Both the position numbers and the translations under genes were made by a program. Shown piece by piece: positions 1-4,489 of a stretch of 6,835 nucleotides of DNA. The notes below the pieces were generated by a model. It searched no databases and had not been told where the DNA came from. It was given only the letters and a program-made list of their open reading frames with translations. Origin of the DNA: Gammaproteobacteria bacterium (GTDB taxonomy: Bacteria; Pseudomonadota; Gammaproteobacteria; Eutrophobiales; Eutrophobiaceae); the NCBI GenBank assembly GCA_004356415.1, contig SMWN01000084.1, positions 1 to 6,835 of the forward strand, given 5' to 3'. Positions within the stretch are counted from its first letter, which is position 1. Each line of letters opens with the position of its first letter.

Positions 1-1491
1 CCCGATGAAGTCTTACTTTGTCATCATGATTTACATCTAGAGATACGTTTTGGTGAAGGATTCTTCATAGGCCGTCGTGATCATGCCAATATTTACGACA
101 TTCATATCGAATCAGCAATTACGACGATTATGGATTGTGAAGATTCTGTGGCTTCGGTAGATACTGACGACAAACTGAAGGTATATAAAAACTGGTTAGG
201 TTTGATGAAAGGTACACTGGTGCGTACTGTCGTCAAGGAAAATGAAAACATAGAACGTGCGATGGAATCGGATAGAAAATACATCGGGACTGATGGAAAG
301 GAAGTCACGTTACATGGAAGAAGCCTGATGTTAGTGCGTAATGTTGGTACTCACCTTGAAACAGACGCCGTACTTTACAACGGTAAAATGATTCCTGAAA
401 CTATGTTGGATGTGATGATCACCGCACTCTGCGCAAAACATGACCTGTTGGGTAACAATACATTGCGTAACAGCCGAACAGGTTCTGTCTATATTGTAAA
501 GCCCAAGATGCATGGACCTGAAGAAGTGGCCCTGGCCAATGATTTATTTACCCGTGTTGAAGATGCATTGAATATGTCGCGCAATACCTTAAAGATAGGG
601 ATCATGGATGAAGAGCGTCGCACCTCAGTTAACCTTAAGGCCTGTATTTATGCAGCGAAAGAACGTCTTACATTTATCAATACCGGTTTTCTGGACAGAA
701 CCGGTGACGATATCCACACCAACATGAAAGCCGGCATAATTGTGCCAAAGGGTGAATTAAAGCAAACAAAATGGCTAAAAGCCTATGAAGAATCAAATGT
801 TCAAATTGGTCTTCTTTGCGGATTGAAAGGCCGTGCCCAAATTGGTAAGGGCATGTGGACCATGCCGGAGGAGATGAACAATATGATGGAGACCAAGATT
901 CAACACCTTAAGGCGGGCGCCAATACCTCATGGGTTCCATCTCCCATCGCAGCGACCTTGCATGCCATTCATTACCACAGGTTAAACGTGCAGAGTCGAC
1001 AACATGCATTAATGAAAGCTAAACAGGTCCCTGTCGATGATATCCTGGACATACCAGTGATTGATTCCAAACGTAAACTATCTACTCATGAAATCCGACA
1101 AGAGCTGGAAAATAATGCACAGGGTATATTGGGTTATGTTTCTCGTTGGGTTGGTCAAGGTGTCGGTTGTTCCAAGGTGCCTGATATTAACGACGTTGCA
1201 CTCATGGAAGACTGTGCAACCTTGCGTATTTCCAGTCAGCACATTGCTAACTGGTTACATCACGGCATTGTCACTGAAGATGAAGTGCATGCTGCGATGA
1301 AACGCATGGCAGTCATTGTTGATCGTCAAAACAGGGGCGATAAAAATTACAAACCGATGTCAGCAGATTTTGAAAATAGTATCCCATTCCAGGCTGCCGT
1401 GGATCTGGTACTAAAAGGGATTGACCAAGCCAACGGTTATACCGAATTTATTCTGTATCAGCGGAGGCGTGAACAGAAAAAAGCCCAGTGA
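1..1491 (+). CDS. glcB: Malate synthase G, 3' part (5' end outside window)
   Basis: Malate synthase G condenses glyoxylate with acetyl-CoA to malate in the cytoplasm, in the glycolate/glyoxylate pathway. The frame is open from base 1, and the residues before the ATG at 130 already match the family (LEIRFGEGFFIGRRDHAN, then TTIMDCEDSVA), so that ATG is internal. 496 residues are visible. Aligning the catalytic Asp with E. coli Asp631 implies about 227 missing residues and a full length near 723, as in E. coli. Recognisable sites, by window codon, are the Arg of VRNVG (113), the Mg ligands Glu in GIMDEERRT (204) and Asp in FLDRTGD (232), the Cys of GCSKVPD (390) and the catalytic Asp of MED (404). 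AGANTSWVPSPIAATLHA and the C-terminal NGYTE motif are also present. Oddity: the residue after the catalytic Asp is Cys (TGT, 1213-1215), where family members I recall have Arg. The gene converges on the kinase gene. Family assignment is very secure. Confidence 0.97.
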   Translation, partial: PDEVLLCHHDLHLEIRFGEGFFIGRRDHANIYDIHIESAITTIMDCEDSVASVDTDDKLKVYKNWLGLMKGTLVRTVVKENENIERAMESDRKYIGTDGKEVTLHGRSLMLVRNVGTHLETDAVLYNGKMIPETMLDVMITALCAKHDLLGNNTLRNSRTGSVYIVKPKMHGPEEVALANDLFTRVEDALNMSRNTLKIGIMDEERRTSVNLKACIYAAKERLTFINTGFLDRTGDDIHTNMKAGIIVPKGELKQTKWLKAYEESNVQIGLLCGLKGRAQIGKGMWTMPEEMNNMMETKIQHLKAGANTSWVPSPIAATLHAIHYHRLNVQSRQHALMKAKQVPVDDILDIPVIDSKRKLSTHEIRQELENNAQGILGYVSRWVGQGVGCSKVPDINDVALMEDCATLRISSQHIANWLHHGIVTEDEVHAAMKRMAVIVDRQNRGDKNYKPMSADFENSIPFQAAVDLVLKGIDQANGYTEFILYQRRREQKKAQ

Positions 1492-1512
1492 TATGTTAAT
1501 TCACCTGGTATG

Positions 1513-1575
1513 TGGTAGGTATTAGTTAGTAGGTGGTCATACCCCAATCTACTACCTACCATCTACTACCTGCTA
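1513..1575 (+). terminator. Imperfect inverted repeat between convergent genes, possible terminator
   Basis: Arms at 1514-1537 and 1551-1574 are separated by a 13-base loop, and the outermost T1513/A1575 can add one pair. Of the 24 positions, 18 are Watson-Crick pairs and 3 more are G-U wobbles in the + strand transcript, with 3 mismatches. In the - strand transcript the wobbles become A-C mismatches, so the hairpin favours glcB. It starts 22 bases after the glcB stop and ends just beyond the kinase stop, a natural place for a terminator. The following + strand bases are AT-rich but lack a clean T run, so intrinsic termination is uncertain. The right arm region also contains an 11-bp direct repeat (ATCTACTACCT at 1547-1557 and 1561-1571, period 14), so this could instead be a degenerate intergenic repeat. 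Confidence 0.45.
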
Positions 1576-1579
1576 ATTT

Positions 1580-2512
1580 CTATATTTCTCGACCAAATGT
1601 CTCTTTAAAACGTGCTTTAAATTCATCCACGGTAAATGAATGATTCTGCGTACCATGACTTTCAATTTTTATTGCACCCATGAGTGAGGCAATTCGACCC
1701 GTGGTTTCCCAGTCAAACTCATTCATCAATCCATATAACAAACCGGCGCGATAAGCATCGCCACACCCGGTGGGGTCTTCAAGTTTCTCTGTTTTGGCGC
1801 TGGGTATTTCGTAGCGTTTGTCATTGGTATAAATAAACGAACCATCACCACCTTTGGTGACAATCAGTGCTTCTACTTTTTCAGCCAGATCATGTGGTGT
1901 CATATCAGTTCGCTCCTGCATCATTTGCCATTCATAGTCATTCACGATGACCCAGGTTGCCTGGTCAAAAAAAGTTTCCAAATCATCTCTATTAAACATT
2001 GGCAAGCCCTGACCGGGATCAAACATGAAGGGAACGCCCGCTTCCACAAACTGACTGGCATGCTGAATCATTCCATCACGCCCATCAGGTGAAATAATCC
2101 CAATACTGATATCCTGCGTATCAGTCACCTTGTTTTCATGGGCAAAATTCATGGCACCGGGATGAAATGTGGTGATCTGATTATCATCCAGATCTGTGGT
2201 AATAAACGCCTGGCCGGTAAATGCATCTTCAATGACCTTCAGACGTGTGCGGTCAATTTTATTCTTGTCCATCCAGTAGGCATAAGGATCAAAATCCTTG
2301 CCCACTGTACCCATTGGGATAGCATCACCGCCAAGTAGATTCAGGTTAAAGGCAATGTTGCCTGCACAACCACCAAATTCACGACGCATCTCCGGTACCA
2401 TGAAACAAACATTCAACATATGAACCTTGTCCGGCAAGATATGATTCTTGAAATAGTCCGGAAAAACCATGATGTTGTCATAGGCGAATGAGCCACAGAT
2501 GAGTGCTGACAT
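1580..2512 (-). CDS. PfkB-family carbohydrate/nucleoside kinase (adenosine kinase-like)
   Basis: This 310-residue cytoplasmic kinase probably moves the ATP gamma-phosphate to a sugar or nucleoside hydroxyl. It has the ribokinase/PfkB layout. An N-terminal ICGSFAYDNIM strand is followed by the first signature FGGCAGNIAFNL (46-57), which contacts the substrate. NDYE (191-194) fits the Mg/phosphate NxxE motif, and VTKGGDGS (218-225) follows. The second signature DPTGCGDAYRAGLLYG (246-261) forms the anion hole, with Asp252 the expected catalytic base. SHGTQNH (285-291) resembles a C-terminal stretch I associate with proteobacterial members annotated as adenosine kinase. The length is normal for the family and nothing is broken. 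The ATG is preceded by AAGGAAG at 8 bases, which supports the start. It is the last gene of the - strand run, 32 bases after the NnrU gene. The family is sure; the substrate (adenosine, ribose, fructose or another) cannot be told from sequence. Confidence 0.93.
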   Translation of the reverse strand: MSALICGSFAYDNIMVFPDYFKNHILPDKVHMLNVCFMVPEMRREFGGCAGNIAFNLNLLGGDAIPMGTVGKDFDPYAYWMDKNKIDRTRLKVIEDAFTGQAFITTDLDDNQITTFHPGAMNFAHENKVTDTQDISIGIISPDGRDGMIQHASQFVEAGVPFMFDPGQGLPMFNRDDLETFFDQATWVIVNDYEWQMMQERTDMTPHDLAEKVEALIVTKGGDGSFIYTNDKRYEIPSAKTEKLEDPTGCGDAYRAGLLYGLMNEFDWETTGRIASLMGAIKIESHGTQNHSFTVDEFKARFKETFGREI

Positions 2513-2520
2513 AAAGATTG

Positions 2521-2527
2521 CTTCCTT
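2521..2527 (-). promoter_or_regulatory. Ribosome binding site of the PfkB kinase
   Basis: Read on the - strand this is AAGGAAG, 8 bases before the ATG at 2510-2512. It lies inside the 32-base gap after the NnrU gene stop and fixes the kinase start. No promoter is apparent in this gap, consistent with read-through from upstream genes. Confidence 0.75.
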
Positions 2528-2544
2528 AAACTATTATTTTCGGT

Positions 2545-3135
2545 TTAGAGAAATACCGCACGACCAAACAAGGGTTTATGTAACCATAACAGTAGTAAAA
2601 AACCGAACATGGCTATGCCAATGACAATGGCATCCTTAACCACTGGTATTTTTTCCTGGGTGTCTTGTTCACTGTTTTTGTTATACTGACGTCTGTTTGC
2701 CAGTTTGATGGCCACAACAGAATAGACGACGAAGCTACCAAACAAAATGATTGCGGCGACATCACCATTAACCATCATGTGTGTCGCACCCCAGATGATC
2801 ACACCAGTCAGCATAGGGTGCGGGACATAACGCTTGATATTATTTGGCGTATAGGCAGCGACCATTAAGATAAACGCCACCGGGATTAAAACGACAGTGA
2901 TATAACGAAAAAATATCGGGGTACTCCAAAGGCCAACAAATTCCATTGAACCTTTGCCAATACCAATAAATATTAATCCGAGCAGCGAGATAACACCGAA
3001 GATAACCTTGTACAATCCTTCGGCGTCAATCATGTCGTTATCTATTTTTTCTATCAGCTGCGCCCGATATTCAGGAAAGAATGGCAGCATGTGTATACCG
3101 AAAAATATTATCAACCCCAATATAAAGAGTAACAT
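2545..3135 (-). CDS. NnrU-family integral membrane protein
   Basis: This is a 196-residue, very hydrophobic protein of the NnrU family. The family was named from a nitrite/nitric oxide reduction cluster and also includes the plant haem-containing zeta-carotene isomerase Z-ISO; bacterial members mostly lack a defined reaction. Hydrophobic stretches suggest five or six membrane segments, at about 1-18, 44-60, 75-95, 107-121, 124-145 and 168-187. The family's conserved core is visible as HPMLTGVIIWGATHMMVNGD (106-125) followed by LFGSF (131-135). His15, His106 and His119 lie in or beside membrane segments and are candidate haem or metal ligands, by analogy only. A polar loop at about 147-166 (NRRQYNKNSEQDTQEK) separates the last segment. 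The start is supported by GGGAGG six bases upstream. It lies between the dehydrogenase gene (19-base gap) and the kinase gene. No denitrification gene is visible, so a nitric oxide role should not be assumed. Confidence 0.9.
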   Translation of the reverse strand: MLLFILGLIIFFGIHMLPFFPEYRAQLIEKIDNDMIDAEGLYKVIFGVISLLGLIFIGIGKGSMEFVGLWSTPIFFRYITVVLIPVAFILMVAAYTPNNIKRYVPHPMLTGVIIWGATHMMVNGDVAAIILFGSFVVYSVVAIKLANRRQYNKNSEQDTQEKIPVVKDAIVIGIAMFGFLLLLWLHKPLFGRAVFL

Positions 3136-3141
3136 CTCCAG

Positions 3142-3147
3142 CCTCCC
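3142..3147 (-). promoter_or_regulatory. Ribosome binding site of the NnrU-family gene
   Basis: GGGAGG on the - strand lies 6 bases before the ATG at 3133-3135. It fits within the 19-base gap after the dehydrogenase stop codon at 3155-3157. It supports the assigned start; a GGAG directly against the ATG is too close to act as the ribosome site. Confidence 0.75.
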
Positions 3148-3154
3148 TATTTTC

Positions 3155-4489
3155 TCACTCTGTGTAACTTACCCGCCAGAGCTTGCCTGCTCCATCGTCA
3201 CTTATCAAGAGCGATCCATCCGGCATTTGTAATACCGCCACAGGTCTACCCCAGACTTCGATCTTGTCCTCAGTTAACATCCAGCCAGTCAGGAAATCTT
3301 CAGGGCCTGATACTGGCTGTCCGTTTTCAAAAGGCACAAAGACAATCTTGTAACCCGTGCGCTTTGAACGGTTCCATGATCCATGTAAGGCCAGAAACGC
3401 GCCCTTCAGATATTTTTCCGGAAATTGTGTCCCAGTATAAAATGTAAAATCCATTGAACCTACATGACTACCTAACAGAACACTGGGATAAAGCGTTTGT
3501 CTGACTTTGTCTGGTGCAACACCCGGATGACGCGGATCTTCATGCGGACCAATATACGCATACGGCCAGCCATAGAACCCACCTTCCTGTACCCTGGTAA
3601 AATAGTCTGGAACCAGATCATCCCCTAAACCATCCCGTTCATGGGATGTCACCCATAACACTTTTGAGTCAGAATTATTCGCATAGGGATACCATTTCAA
3701 GCCGATGGGATTACGAATACCTGTGGCAAATAATTCAAATCCTGTCCCATCTGAATTGAAACGACTCACTGCCGCTCGGATGGGTGGTTCACCTAATTTA
3801 ACATTCGAAGCCGAACCCACAGTGAGATAGAGTTTTCCAGCTGTCTCATCAAACAGAATAGAACGTGTAATATGATGTCCTGTGCCATAGCGATTTAAAG
3901 GGATGACTTCTTCACCTTTACCCACAGCGCCTTTTGATGATGAATACCTGTAACGCTTCACAGAACTGGCTTCAGCGACATACAACCAGTCCTGATAAAG
4001 TGCCATGCCATAAGGTCGATCCAGATTTGTGATTAATGGCGCTGCTTTTTTATCGCGAATTACATAAACAACTCCCGCTGCTATATCAGACAAAAGAACC
4101 TCTCCTTCAGGCCCGAGTAACATGAATCTGGGTCGCAAGAAGCCAGATAAATATTCTTCAACTACAAAGCCTTCCGGCACTGAAAGTGAAGCTTGTTTTG
4201 GTCGTGGTATCAGTCGAGGTGGGTTGTTCGCAGATTTGGTGTGATATGGCTCAGGTAAGCCCTGCCAGTTCACAGGGTATTCCGGGTACCGTGAATCATT
4301 TTCAGTGAATGGCACTTCGTGTCCATCGCCCATACAGATACGTGTAAGACTTAATAAGATAAAAAAGGTAAACAGTGTACCGTGAATTATTTTCAGAGAA
4401 TGGCACATCGTACCGTGAATAATTTTCAGTGAATGGCACATCGTACCGTGAATGATTTTCAGAGAATGGCACATCGATTTATTTGTCAT
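3155..4489 (-). CDS. Sorbosone dehydrogenase-family (PQQ-type) sugar/aldehyde dehydrogenase homologue with repeated N-terminus
   Basis: This 444-residue protein belongs to the glucose/sorbosone dehydrogenase beta-propeller group, whose characterised members oxidise sugars or aldehydes with PQQ outside the cytoplasm. The family body begins near YHTKSANNPPRLIPRP (82-97). Recognisable stretches follow: GFLRPRFMLLGP (116-127), DRPYGMAL (157-164), LYLTVGSASN (220-229), GIRNPIGL (257-264), HERDGLGDDLVPDY (283-296), GGFYGWPYAY (303-312), LHGSWNRS (368-375) and WGRPVAVL (413-420). LFTFFILLSL (39-48) would be the hydrophobic core of an export signal, but there is no clear lipobox and the cleavage site is uncertain. 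Residues 6-38 are three identical copies of MCHSLKIIHGT, giving alternative ATG starts at codons 6, 17 and 28. I chose the first ATG because it overlaps the uvrA stop by 4 bases; no start has a good Shine-Dalgarno sequence, so coupling to uvrA translation is likely. PQQ dependence and substrate are inferred from the family. Which ATG is used is uncertain. Confidence 0.9.
   Translation of the reverse strand: MTNKSMCHSLKIIHGTMCHSLKIIHGTMCHSLKIIHGTLFTFFILLSLTRICMGDGHEVPFTENDSRYPEYPVNWQGLPEPYHTKSANNPPRLIPRPKQASLSVPEGFVVEEYLSGFLRPRFMLLGPEGEVLLSDIAAGVVYVIRDKKAAPLITNLDRPYGMALYQDWLYVAEASSVKRYRYSSSKGAVGKGEEVIPLNRYGTGHHITRSILFDETAGKLYLTVGSASNVKLGEPPIRAAVSRFNSDGTGFELFATGIRNPIGLKWYPYANNSDSKVLWVTSHERDGLGDDLVPDYFTRVQEGGFYGWPYAYIGPHEDPRHPGVAPDKVRQTLYPSVLLGSHVGSMDFTFYTGTQFPEKYLKGAFLALHGSWNRSKRTGYKIVFVPFENGQPVSGPEDFLTGWMLTEDKIEVWGRPVAVLQMPDGSLLISDDGAGKLWRVSYTE
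4285..4317 (-). repeat. Fourth, diverged copy of the 33-bp repeat, read in a different frame
   Basis: These 33 bases match the middle tandem copy (4409-4441) at 30 of 33 positions and lie 58 bases from the tandem block. The offset from the first tandem copy is 91 bases, not a multiple of three. The same DNA is therefore read in another frame and gives EVPFTENDSRYP (residues 58-69) instead of MCHSLKIIHGT. It lies N-terminal to the conserved dehydrogenase domain, in a stretch with no family motif that I recognise. Confidence 0.9.
4376..4474 (-). repeat. Three tandem 33-bp in-frame repeats at the 5' end of the dehydrogenase gene
   Basis: The copies are 4376-4408, 4409-4441 and 4442-4474, with no spacers. 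Thirty of 33 positions are identical in all three. The three variable positions (12, 21 and 33 of the unit on the coding strand) are all third codon bases, and all changes are synonymous (Ser TCT/TCA, Ile ATA/ATT/ATC, Thr ACG/ACA). Each unit therefore encodes exactly MCHSLKIIHGT and starts with ATG. Loss or gain of a unit would keep the frame and only change the length of the region before the hydrophobic signal core. Confidence 0.95.
4486..4489 (-). other. ATGA overlap of uvrA stop and dehydrogenase start
   Basis: On the - strand the ATG of the dehydrogenase (4489-4487) overlaps the TGA of uvrA (4488-4486). No convincing Shine-Dalgarno sequence precedes it, so re-initiation by ribosomes that finish uvrA is the likely mode of translation. 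This is the main argument for the first ATG over the three ATGs inside the repeats. Confidence 0.75.

Noticed and set aside
130..132. ATG at 130 as the start of malate synthase
   Set aside because: The same frame is open to base 1 and the upstream residues match the malate synthase G family, so the gene is truncated by the window edge.
1061..1300. 79-codon + strand ORF inside glcB
   Set aside because: It is an alternative frame inside a strongly conserved part of malate synthase, with no independent support.
2954..3232. 92-codon + strand ORF across the NnrU/dehydrogenase junction
   Set aside because: It is antisense to two well-supported genes and has no recognisable domain.
4339..4354. Lipoprotein signal at Cys52 of the dehydrogenase
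   Set aside because: The residues before the Cys are TRI, which do not fit a lipobox; an ordinary export signal is more likely.
4376..4474. CRISPR-like array
   Set aside because: The 33-bp units are directly adjacent with no spacers, there are only three, they keep a coding frame, and no cas gene is near.
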